A DNA stretch of 64,000 bases from Culex pipiens pallens (taxonomy: Eukaryota > Arthropoda > Insecta > Diptera > Culicidae), in the NCBI RefSeq assembly GCF_016801865.2, contig NC_068937.1, forward strand, positions 33,693,692 through 33,757,691, in the 5' to 3' direction. Every line of letters starts with the position of its first letter. Within the stretch, counting starts at the first letter, position 1. This document shows positions 43,603-55,009 of the stretch, piece after piece. The translations under genes and the position numbers were made by a program. The notes under the pieces are model-generated. The model worked only from the letters and a program-made list of their open reading frames with translations, was not told where the DNA came from and searched no databases.

Positions 43603-45590
43603 TTTTTTGTCAAAACGCATTGAAATTTGATCATTTACCAAAGAGTTACTCTATTACTCTATTTTTTGTTTTTCTCTCACAAAAGTGCTTCCATTTTATT
43701 AGGAATTTGTCCAACAATGGTCCTCGAGAACTAATGCCGGTAATAAAATCCACAAGATTAGAAAGATGTCCCTTAATTGTTGTGTCTTCTCAGAGGGACT
43801 AACACTGACGTGTCACGTGTGTGACGACGACTTCTTGGGTTACAAACCCATCTGTCATCCACGTTTTGGACGGCTGTTAATTTGGGTGGGGTGGCTTGGG
43901 AGGGTGGGTGCTTTAGTGTTCCATTTTACGACCTAAATACGTTAGAGCGGAGAGTTGTAAGAAAATACTATGTAATTGTTGACATGGGGATTTTTTGCCT
44001 TCTTTTCCATCAGATTTTGGGCTTTCTGAGGAATAAAATCGATGCTTTTGCACATGAAATGGCCAATTTAATAGACTCGCCAAAAAGCACTCACACGACT
44101 TTCGAAGTTTCATCAATTGAATTGTCCGAAATTGCTATCAAGGTTTATCTTCTTTTTTGATGTTCTCTACGGCGGGAAAGCTCTCTTTTATATCAAGTTA
44201 AAGTGTCGAATTTCACCGACATAATATGGCCCTTGGGATGAAGACAAGAAATTAAGCTATCAGATCCAGACGTTTGGCAAGAAGAACGGTTTTTGAAGAT
44301 TCGGAAATAAACGTTAAGAGTAGGGCAAGGCCAAACTGGAAAAAGTATTTTCAATAACCTCACATTAATTTAGTTTAATGATTGTATGTGTTTTTTTCTG
44401 GGTTTTGCATTCTCAGTAAAAAATTGTGTAAATTTTGAAGGTTGGATATTACCTCTTTTATGAAGTAATTTTACCTCAATTTAGACTGAAAAAGCGACAT
44501 TCCAACAGAAAAGTGGTAAAATCACACATTTTCAGAGGTAACATTATACATTTTTTCTGACATAAAATGATTTTTTTCAGTGTTGATTGCACATTTCCAA
44601 ACCCACTCCTTTGTCTGCATTCTGCACGTGAATCGATTTTTCACGGAAAATTGATGAAAATAGCACAACTGATAAGATAAAAGCGGCCTTCAATGGGCTT
44701 AGTTCTGCGAACTTCATCAACCGTCATATCGATACGAGGCTAGTGAATGAATTCCAACAGAGCATGATAACGCAAGGCAGGTGAATTGAACCAGCTGCGG
44801 CTGACTTTTATGAATACATCAAACACACAGATCATGGTGGTGGCCCTTTTTCGTTGATCTTTTATACCAGCATTATTTTTTGCCCATCTTTCACCGAACG
44901 CATTGAAAAACATCGAATTGATGAGCTTATAAAGATACTCATCAACCCTCGCGCAACCTTTCCCGCATCATGCAGGAAAAACCAATTTTTCTCCTGATTG
45001 CTCTTGTTAGCTCTAACCTCTTTCTTCAACTCACACTGGCAACCATGCTGGATGTTTGCCCACTTGAGACAACCCCTCCAATTTAGAGCTCGTGACATCC
45101 CTAACCTGAACCTAACCTTTCCTTTCATCTTCTTCGTTTATCCAACTTTTGCTTATTTGATTGATTAGCTCTTGTAGTAATCATTATCATTTTTTCCGTC
45201 TTCTTACAAAACCCCTATAGAAGGGAAAATTCGGAGTCCGTTTCTCATGTGGCTTATCATGATTTCTCAACCCCTGACTATGGTTAGAGGGAGAAAAAAA
45301 AGAGTCAGTATCCTTGTTTGAGGACGATGGCAAGATTTACGACTGCGGTGACAGCAAACTCGGCACGTGTTACACCGCTAGCTGTTTTGTTCGAGGTGAA
45401 CTCAATTTGTGGTTCGGTAAACCGGTGAAAATGATATTGACTACCTTTTTTTCATAATTTCATTCCATGTAGAACCACGCTTTTGAGCAAAGTAAGAATC
45501 AGTTTCACTTGTTTTTAGATTTTTTTTTCAATCGTGATTTTGTTGAAGATCGTAAATCAATAAACTTCAACGTGCTAAATAAGATATGGG
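43603..45590. other. Intergenic DNA, no gene seen
   Basis: Contains GACGTGTCACGTGTGTGACG (43808-43827), with an E-box CACGTG inside CRE-like halves, and a CTGATAAGATAAAAG GATA-type pair (44669). Open frames of about 90 codons at 43882 and 44862 have no domains. Confidence 0.4.
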
Positions 45591-46667
45591 TCATTCCAGG
45601 TCAACTGGGTACACTTTTGGACTCGACCTTCACCGATTTGAACCAAACTTAGAGGGCACGTTCATCTATCGATAGTAAACAGAAATCCCAAGTTTGGTGC
45701 TGATTGGACCATCCCTCTATTTTTGGCACCGCTCTCTTTTTTGACGGTTTTCTAAAAAACTTTTTTTTCTTTTAATCATAACTTTGCAACTTTTTAAGCA
45801 AAAGACTTTCTAAAGGTTGCATTTTATAGATAGTTGTCCAAGGAATTCGATAAAAATAAAATTTCAACCCTCAAATGCCCCTTAATATTATATTTTAACG
45901 TTTTAAATATTAAAATTCAGTTTTGACCAATTCCTGATATTTTTATTTGTTTTATTTTGTCACCATCGCGTTCCCTGGACAATTTTACATAATAATCAAT
46001 GTAAACCTCAAACTACAATGAACTATTGGCGAGAAACGGCGATTCTACTGAAAAAAGTTTGATTTTGCGCAGCACTCTGCCCTATGAATTCAAATCCGAA
46101 ATAAGTTTTTCACATATAAAAACCGAACAATGTGAGATTCATCCTTTATTGATGAAAAGTACATCATGTACTTATGAGTGCTAAATCAAACTTTTTTCAG
46201 TAAAATCGCTGTTTCTCGCCAATAGTTCATTTTAGTTTGAGGTCTACATTGATTATTATGTAAAATTGTCCGGGGAACACGATGGTGATAAAATGAAACA
46301 AATAAAAATATAAGGAATTGGTCAAAACTGATGTTTTATACATAAAACGTTAAAATATAATATTAGTGGGCAATTAAGGGTTAAAATTTTATTTTTATCG
46401 AATTCCTTGGACAATTTTCTATAAAATGCAACCTGTAGAAAGTCTTTTGCTCAAATAGTCGTAAAGTTATGATTAAAAGAAAAAAAAGTTTTTTAGAAAA
46501 TCGTCAAAAAAGAGGGCGGTGCCAAAAATAGAGGGATGGTCCAATCAGCACCAAACTTGGGATTTCTGTTAACTATCGATAGATGAACGTTCTCTCCAAG
46601 TTTGGTCTAAATCGGTGATGGTCGAGTCCAAAAGTGTACTCAGTTGACCTGGAATGACCCATATCTT
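45591..46667. mobile_element. Foldback element, arms about 490 bp
   Basis: AAGATATGGGTCATTCCAGG at left is inverted as GGAATGACCCATATCTT at right, and the arms remain alignable inward to TTTTTTCAGTA at about 46190. The loop is about 100 bp. No ORF. A one-arm fragment lies at 1605-1830. Confidence 0.88.
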
Positions 46668-46742
46668 GAGAAAGGATCTTCTGATCGATTTGGTGTCTCC
46701 GGTAAAGTTGCATAGTACTTTTGAAAAAATGTTACACTTATT

Positions 46743-47510
46743 TTTGCCTTCCTCACCTTACTGAGGAAAGGCTATAAAATCACTCGAAAAATGAGCTTCT
46801 CAATTAGACCTCATAGAACCACCTTCATGTATACCGATCGACTCAGAATCAAATTCTGAGCAAATGTCTGTGTGTGTGGTGGGATGTTGATCAAAAAATT
46901 GTCACTCGATTATCTCGAGACTAGCTGAACCGATTTTGTCCGTTTTGACCTCATTCGATCCGTCTTGGGGTCCCATAAGTCGCTATAAAAAATTATGCAG
47001 TTTAGTTAAGTACTTCAAAAGTTATGCTAAAAAAACGATTTTGACTAAAGTTCGGAAGATTGTAAAAAGGGTGGTTTTTGTAAGAAAACCCGTCATGTTA
47101 TACATTTTCAGAAAGGTATTTGAAAGACCTTTCCAACGCGTCCAAGACATTGAATATCTGACAACCCTATCAAAAGTTATAAGCACTTAAGTGTTATTTA
47201 TGCACTTTTTGGAGGCCGGATCTCAGATATTTTGATGAAAACGTTGTCCGGATCTCTCATGCGACCTATCGTTGGATAGGTAATCAAAAGACCTTTTCAA
47301 CGAGCACGAATTGGATTGGAGATCTGACTACCCTATCATAAGTTGTAAGCACATAAGTGCCCTGCAATATGAAGATCTGACTACCCAATCTAGTGGTATG
47401 AATAATGAGTCAAATTGATAAAACACTGGCCTTTTGTGTATATTTTGGATAGCCCCCTTTAAATGTGAGGAAGGCACCAACCACCCTAGGGTGTATTAAG
47501 TAACGTTTTT
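46743..47510 (+). repeat. Dispersed repeat 'GCCTTCCTCAC', copy 1
   Basis: Begins TTGCCTTCCTCACCTTACTG and ends GAGGAAGGCACCAACCACCC. It shares CGACTCAGAATC, CAAATGTCTGTGTGTG, GCTGAACCGATTTT and AGACCTTTCCAACG with the copy at 51652. Ends GCCTTCCTCAC and GTGAGGAAGGC are inverted, consistent with a DNA element. No ORF. Confidence 0.7.
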
Positions 47511-48189
47511 AAACACAAAACGGGAACAGAAATTGTCCGAGGAATCCGATAAAAATATTTTCAGGCAAGGGCTCTTTGGTCCCACGTCCTCCAAAACCTT
47601 ATTTGAAGTTTTTATACGACCTTATTGTAAGGGTAGATTTTTCAAACTCCAAACTATTTTTCTCTAAAAGCCTAATTATTTGCCTTTCATTTGAGCTAAA
47701 ATCGGTTAAATTGGCACGGAGTTATGATTTTTTTTAAATGTGGTTTTTGCGAAAATTGTCGAAAATGGCATTTTTCCGGATCACCCTAACACGGCGTAGG
47801 TCACCCTAATGGCCGAACAAAAAAAAATACGGGTCCAATTATATCGGCTTAGGATTCCCCAGAAAAAAAAAATTGAGCACGAGAACTAAGAACTTTTTTT
47901 TCGAATCATGCTGTTTTCGTGGGGAACTGCTTTATATTATTTTTTTTATAACACTCTATAAATTATAACTGCAAAATTAGAAAAAAAAAATTAAAATGAA
48001 AAATTTTGCTCTAAATGAAAAAATGACCCTTCTGGGTCAATGTAGATTCGAAAAGTACATTAAATTTCCCTTATAATAACATGTTCCAAAAAAAAATGTA
48101 CATTTTAGTAACAAAAATTGGCAGAGTCGATAAATATTTTTTTTGTGTTTTTTTTGTTGATAAAATCAATTTTTTTTAAATTCTAAGTA
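47511..48189. other. Repeat-derived AT-rich DNA
   Basis: Shares AATCCGATAAAAATATTTTC and TTTGGTCC phrases with 56145-56180. No gene. Confidence 0.4.
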
Positions 48190-49134
48190 GGGGAGAGTGG
48201 GGAGACTTGATCCCCTTTTTTGTATCGCACATAACTCTGTCAATTTCTCACAAAACTATGATCTTTTTGCATGAATTGAAAGCTTAAACATTCAACTATG
48301 TTTGGCTGATAAGGGTATTTCATCAGATAAACTCTTCGAATAATGCCAAGCGTTTTTAAAAAATATTTTAAACCGGCATTTTCAAAATGTTGGGGGTAAA
48401 TTGATCCCCCTTTCAACATTTTGAAGAAATCTTAAGCAAAATGTTTCTTATTCATCCAAACTTTTAATTTCCTATAAGTTACAGCAATTTCACATTGAAC
48501 CTGTACGTTTGTGTTCAAAATATAACAAGTTTAGCATGCAAAATATTTAAAAACTTAAAATTTTCTTTTTTAGACCAAAATTGAGCATGTTTACAAAAGC
48601 TGGTAATTTTTGTTTACAAAACATTTGAAAAATGGTTCAAACTGCAGTAAGTTATGTACAACTATACTAAAGGAAACTATGTACGAAAACCCAGCCCAAT
48701 TATTTAATCTTGAGGCTGATTCCAGTGACTGTAAAAATGCAGGGATCAAGTCTCCCTTAACGCACTTTTTTAAACAATTGATTGTAAAAATAGTATGACG
48801 ATAAATTTAACGTCAAATGCGTAAGGGTTTTGGAGTTGATATGTTTATCAAACAATGCATGCATAAAAAATATTTTTTTGAATAATTTTTGAGTGTTTTC
48901 TATACTTATCAAACCAAAGAAAAAAGATCTCTTGGAAGTTTTTTGCAGCACTTCTTAGAAAAATGTGTTTAACTCAATCTAACCATTTTTTAATTTTTTT
49001 CTTTGTTTTCTACAATGAGTTTTAGTCAATTTCGCACAACTTTCTAGAACAAAGCTAATTGTTTTACCCACATGCTGACGAGATACAGGCTTGGGATCAA
49101 GTCTCCCCGGGGATCAAGTCTCCCCACTCTCCCC
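48190..49134. mobile_element. TA-flanked TIR element, GGGGAGAGTGGGGAGACTTG ends
   Basis: Left GGGGAGAGTGGGGAGACTTG and right CAAGTCTCCCCACTCTCCCC are perfect inverted repeats flanked by TA; 945 bp. GGGATCAAGTCTCC motifs recur subterminally (48743, 49093). No ORF of note. Confidence 0.85.
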
Positions 49135-50463
49135 TACGCCATCAAATCGGGCGTCCAATTTTACCTAAAAGTCCCTTTGAAACCAAATTTCCATCTCATC
49201 ACCATTTCAGGCTGCAAATTATTGAAAAACATGTTTTTTTTTCATGTTCAAAAATGGAAGGAGTCGTACCGCCCATCCGTCACAGGATATCAAAAAACGG
49301 ACCTCGGATTTGTGATCAGGGACAAAAGTTACTCCTTAGCACAAAGTTTCACGCAAATCGAAGAGGGGTCGGGGCAACTTTTTCCAATTTCGTGTAAGTT
49401 GGCGGAGAATGACTTATTTTTCGATGAAAAATCAACCAACTTCTTCCTCGTTACGTTTTCGGTCTACTGCTAAGTCTAGTTGCTGTAGGTTTACGACACT
49501 TAAACACTTTTAATTTCTCCTTCTAAGTCAATTTCAAGGTTAAAACATCCCGCTCAACATTCCTGCAACCTTCCATAAATCACCGCAAAATCTTCACCTT
49601 CATTTGTTACAATTTGTCACGACAACTTTCAGCGCTAAGCTCCGGAAGTTGAGGTTTACAATTTTCCCCACCATCGACGACAACCCCCGGGTTCCTAAAA
49701 CGGCATGTAAATGAGCGTCTCAAGTGGCGGAAACTCAGGACGGAAGTCAGTCCGCACACAGTCTGCCAGCTTGTTGTGGTGGTGGAAATTGCTATCGATT
49801 TTACGCCTGGGCGAGGATTCGATTTCCTTCCTCGCTTGGGGTTTCAGAGCAGCAGCAGATGGTTTCCCCCTGTTCGGTTTGGGTGTTGCTGTTTTCGATT
49901 GATTTAGAGCCCGCCAACGAGGGTATTTCTGCTTGGAATTTCCAAGATATAGGTCTTGGGTGTTGTTTCAATTACCGAGAATCCCTCTCGAGTGGTGGGA
50001 TTTCCAAAGACAATTTAGCATTTTCCGTTTCAATTTGTGATGAATTTGGGAATTTTCAATTGCTTGATGCGTTGAATTTCGAAAAGTTAACGATCACCAT
50101 TGTGCCATTTTCTTTTAAATTCTTCATTTTTGTTATTTAGAACACAAAAACAATCGAAAGATAATTTTATGCGTGTTTCAAAAATATGTTTCTCTGTGCC
50201 ATCATAATTCGTGCTTACACGGGTGCTCAAAATATGGAAAAATATTGTAAAACCTCGCTTCACGAGCAAAAAATTGTTTCTTGAAATTTGTTCTTGGTTT
50301 AAGCCCAAATATGATCAAAATCGGTCGACATTAACCCATTGACATGCGAGGGTGAAGTTTGCATGGAAAAATCGAAAAAATGCTTTGAAAATCTAGGTGA
50401 TATTTTTTGTAAAATATTCAATGGCCAACAACTTTGACCATAATTCCAAATCACGTCCTCCCC
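49135..50463. other. Unassigned, partly non-repetitive DNA
   Basis: Overlapping open frames of 112-138 codons at 49059-49473 and 49724-50140 lack domains and plausible gene structure. Confidence 0.35.
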
Positions 50464-51455
50464 TAAGGTGGCCAATCTAACATGGCCCGCAAGATGATTT
50501 TTTGTGGCCCGCGGACCCATTTTGGATGATCATGTAAAATGGCCCTTTGACCATTTGTAAAGCGATTTTTTCTCAAAGTGAAGGTTTATTAGAAACTTTT
50601 TTTTATGATGATCTTTTTATCTATTTAATTTTTTTATTTAAAACTAAAAATTTCTCCATAATCTGATCTCCATTATACGACACAAATATTTTGTTCAAAA
50701 ATCTTTCAAATTGAACAATTTTACACGTCTCAATGTGAGTGAAAATAGTAAATTTCGCAAAAAATTGCATTGAACACTTTCAGAAAAGATTTATAAATCG
50801 TTCAAATAAAAAGCTAAAGCAGAAAACTGTAATAATCTTAGTAATAATAACAAAAAAAATAGTATTCCATTTTAATTAAAAAGTCATAATGACCCTTTCT
50901 ATAAATTGAGAATCAAACATGCTCTGCACTTTAAAACATTCTTCTTTGTTGTTCAAACTCATGATACTTGGATATCGAATATAATTGACTACCATCTGAT
51001 TCAGGGCAGACCAAAATTTATTGTAATCGTAAAAATAATTGCTGGAAAATAATTTCATAACATTTTTTATAAATTACTTTTATTTAATGATAAAATTATG
51101 CCGCTACATATAATTTTCAGAGTTTATGTCACCATTTTCAAAATATAAAAAAAACACTTTAAAATTTCAATGACAACACAAGTGCATTCAACTGAATACA
51201 GTTTTTTTTAAACAAATAAAATCAACAAAACTGTTGGAAAACTGTCTATTTCTGTCTTCTTTAATTTTTAAATTAGTTTGTTTTTCGGCTCAGCAGTCAG
51301 AGAACATTTATCTTTGTTTGACGAAAATGATAAATAAATAACAGAAATATAAATTAAAATAACGTAATTTCATTTTAAAAAATATACATTTGGCCCGCAA
51401 GCTTATTTGAACTTCAAACTTGGCCCGCCATTCAAAAACTTTGAGCACCCCTGAT
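50464..51455. mobile_element. hAT-like element remnant with TGGCCCGC motifs
   Basis: Right end, read inverted, starts CAGGGGTGCTCAAAGTTTTT; left end reads AAGGTGGCCAATCTAACATG. GGCCCGC motifs lie inside both ends. No clean 8 bp duplication, so boundaries are approximate. Confidence 0.5.
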
Positions 51456-51651
51456 CTAAAATGTGAAATTTTAGTGAATTTTCTGACCTTTCAGATAGTA
51501 ATTTTTACTATTAACTTCAACTTATTCAATGATTAATCATAACTACGTTTCGATAGTAAATTCAATTTAAAAGAATGGTTTTTTTTAGAGCGAGACCATT
51601 TTTGTAGAGTCCTAACCATAACCTACAACTTTGCCGAAGACACAACATCGT

Positions 51652-52575
51652 TTTGCCTTCCTCACTGAGGTAAGGCTATAATCCTGCTCTAAAATTGAAC
51701 TTTTTATTTAAAGCTCGAAAACCCACCTTGATGTATACATATCGACTCAGAATCGAAAACAGAACAAATGTCTGTGTGTATGTGTGTGTGTATGTGTGTG
51801 GGTCAGTTTTCTCAGCACTGGCTGAACCGATTTTAACCAAACCAGTTGCATTCGACTTGGTTTCGGGTCCCATACGGTGCTATTGAATTGTTCGAAGTTT
51901 CGATAAGTAGTTCAAAAGTTATGTATAAAAATGTGTTTACGCATATTTTCGGAAGTTGAATAAATGGCAGTTAACTGAACCAAACATCACCATGTTATAC
52001 ATCGTTATTTAGGTAATTGAAAGACCTTTCCAACGAGTCTAAAACATTGGTAATCTGGCAATCCTGTCTCGAGTTGTAACCACTTAAGTGATATTTATGT
52101 ACTTTTTTGTAGCCGGATCTCATTGAAATGTATGTAAACAATGTCCGGATCCATCATCCGACACATCGTTGGTTAGGTAATCGAAAGACCTTTCCAACGA
52201 ATCTAAAACATTGAAGATCTGGCAACCCTGTCTCGAGTTCTGACTACTTAAGTGATATTTATGTACTTTTTTTGTAGCCGGATCTCACTTAAATGTATGT
52301 AAACAATGTCCGGGTCCATCATCCGACCCATCGTTGGTTAGGTAATCGAAAGACCTTTCCAACGAGTCCAAAACATTGAAGATTTGGCAACCCTGTCTCA
52401 AGCTATGACCACTTATGATACCACTTATGAGCCCTTGAGTGATATGTGTGTTTTTTGTATTCCGGAACTTAACGAAATTAGACGAAATTTGTGTACAAAC
52501 CCATCATATCACATATCACCCATTGTTGGCAAAGAGTGAGGAAGGCACCAACCACATAGGTGGATTAAGTTAGTT
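51652..52575 (+). repeat. Dispersed repeat 'GCCTTCCTCAC', copy 2
   Basis: TTGCCTTCCTCACTGAGGTA to GTGAGGAAGGCACCAACCAC. It contains an internal direct repeat of about 180 bp (units starting GGTAATCGAAAGACCTTTCC at 52175 and 52340, with a more diverged one near 52010) and a GTGTGTAT microsatellite at 51773-51800. Confidence 0.72.
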
Positions 52576-52615
52576 TTTTTCGAATATTTTAATATTTTCG
52601 TCTCGAAAAATGCCA

Positions 52616-52660
52616 ACCGAGCCGGCTGGGATCGAACCCAGGCCAACTGGGGTGAGATAC
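52616..52660 (-). mobile_element. Twin-like SINE fragment
   Basis: GCTGGGATCGAACCCAGGCC is the inverted B-box segment seen at 238-258; only this short part remains. Confidence 0.55.
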
Positions 52661-52886
52661 AAATACACTGAAAATGCACTAAAATACACTGAACAAAATT
52701 TAAGGGTTTTTAAAGTTTAAAAGTCAAATTTGAAGGTGAGTGCATGATTTTTTTTTATTTGTTTTAAAATGCATTATACACCTATCCAGTTGTTTTGCAA
52801 TCATTAGTTTCCAAAAAATATATGTTTTGAGGATTTTTTTTTGCGAAAAAAACGTTTTTGGGGTGCTATACATTGGAATTTCATAA

Positions 52887-53494
52887 TCTAATCTAATCTA
52901 ACACAAACGCAGCCAGTCCGATGAAAGCATGCAGGAAAGTCTTGTGATTAGATTACGTCCCAAGCACTTTTCTTGTCAATATTAATAATTGCAATACATC
53001 TGAGAACACCCGAAAATATAATTCAAAAATTAAAGCGGCCAGCCCTACTGCGTTGTGTTTACCGCAGAGAGGATTCTGTGAACGGATCACATTCCACAGA
53101 ATCTACCGGGGAGGAAGGATGCGTGGACATACCGTACCAAACGCTCTGAATCAGTTAGGTGTGGTGTGTTAGTGTCAATCTGGCAGATAATTATATTTTT
53201 AGGGGGGAAGTGGAATTGGGCAACATGGGATTATGGAATGGGTATGTAAGGAGGGAGTAGGAGGGCTATTTACTTTATAGTATAATAATATAGGGGAACA
53301 TAATCATTTAGCAAATAATGATGGAAAGCTCTTACCAAGAATCAGCAAATTAAAAAAAAAAAACCAGATTGTGTCCCAATCGGCAGCTCCTAAGTTTTTA
53401 TCCTTAGCAAAAGCCGCATAAAATTAGCCAAGATTTCGTAGTCATCTGCGCGATTGAGGCTCTAGACTTTGACGGAAGTCCTCAGAAGACCTGT
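52887..53494 (-). mobile_element. LINE-like insertion with TTAGA tail
   Basis: TATACATTGGAATTTCATAA occurs at 52867-52886 and 53495-53514, an exact 20 bp duplication around 608 bp. The left end is TCTAATCTAATCTAA, i.e. a TTAGA tail on the minus strand, so the element reads leftward. No ORF; relative of 31806-32030. Confidence 0.85.
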
Positions 53495-53514
53495 TATACA
53501 TTGGAATTTCATAA

Positions 53515-54074
53515 AAAAAATAAAAAAAATAACCAGCCCAAAATTTTTTTCAGTTGATTAGACTTTTATTTTCATATTAACTTTGAAGATTTTAGAAAAA
53601 AAAATTATATAAATTTATATTTGCAACGACATAATTTTGCTGAAATCTTTTCACAGATCATTTTGACGACGTTGAAACGGGATTGATAAAGCAAACGTCC
53701 TTCGGAACCAATACTGACAACCCATTTCACCAACACACGCGCACACAAAAACACAAGACTGCCTACTTGCGGTTATTTGAATTGAGGTTAGAGTTAGAGA
53801 ACCAAGTGGAATGTGAGTGAGTGAGCTTCGAGTCGTCAATAATTTATTTACTGATGTGCTGCTGGGGCTGGGGGAGGCTTTTAAGGGGCATGCCATTTGG
53901 GTTTTCCGAATTAAGACGGCGCGCAATGTTTTATTGGCTGTCGGCATCGATGTTGGAGGACTATTCCTCCCCCACAAGAACCAAACACATCGCACATCCC
54001 ATGGCGAATGAGCCCGAGTCACGAGAGACTTTCTGGCCGTCCATCGGAAGTGGAAAAGGTCGCTGCCGAAGATA
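53515..54074. other. Unassigned DNA
   Basis: Open frames of up to 123 codons on both strands (53651-54022) overlap antisense to each other and show no domain. Confidence 0.35.
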
Positions 54075-55009
54075 GGGGAAATATACCCTTTCTAATCAAA
54101 CACCTATCTTCGTCATATGAAGAGTTTGATGCTCGATTAAAGCTCCAAAAATACTATTTAGGATATAAACTTACCAGCAACAGCACCGCCTCGAGTAAGC
54201 ACGCAAATTTATGCCATTTACTGGCCAAAAAGATCAAATTTAATGCACTTTTGATCATAATTTCTATTTTGCGAGACCATTTCTCATCATTTTGTTGGCA
54301 CACACATCCACACGCAAGATGAGAGGTTAACTGCTTAACGAAAGTCGCCATCAATATCTTTTCACTTGCGCTAACGATTTCAAAGCGCTTAAGATATAAA
54401 ATTGCTTCCAACTACCGGCAACATGTTCTTTTGCACATTAGTTAGTCACTCACTTGAAAAATAATCCCGAAACATGTAAATAATTAGCAAGCGCCACCAA
54501 AAAAACAAACGCGCCAAGTTTTTTGACGTTTCAATTTTGACGACCCATTCCAATCGAAGGCTGAAGAAAACCGAGCGAGAAGCGAAGGCAAATAAAGAAC
54601 AAAGGGTGGCCACCAACACCACCAGCAGCGCCTGTTGGAGTGAGCCAGTGATGCCAGGAAATTTTCTCTATAAATGCTACTTTTCGTGAGTGTTCGCTTA
54701 AAATTTCATCAATTTTGGCAGCACTAAGCAGACCCAAAAGAGCGCTGGAAGAAAAAAAATAACTAAGCTGAAAATGGGCGTGGCCCAATGCACTCGACTG
54801 ATTAGAATGCATTTGGGAAATAATTTTTTAAATGCTTGTAAAAGGAATAGCATCACTTTTAATAAAAGTGAAAATAAACAGAAATGTTCACAAAAAGTTG
54901 CTCTACTCGTTGGTGTACTTGGTTTTAGTAAATTTCAAGGAACACTCCAGATTATCCAGCATCATTCAAACACGACCGCTTATTAGGCTTAAAATGGGTA
55001 TATTTCCTC
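54075..55009. mobile_element. TA-flanked TIR element, GGGGAAATATACCC ends
   Basis: Left GGGGAAATATACCCTTTCTA and right AATGGGTATATTTCCTC are inverted and bounded by TA; 935 bp. Similar start near 3112. The interior is moderately GC-rich at 54480-54780, without a transposase. Confidence 0.6.

Noticed and set aside
49724..50140. A 138-codon gene
   Set aside because: No recognisable domain, no promoter or poly(A) context, and an overlapping frame in another phase.
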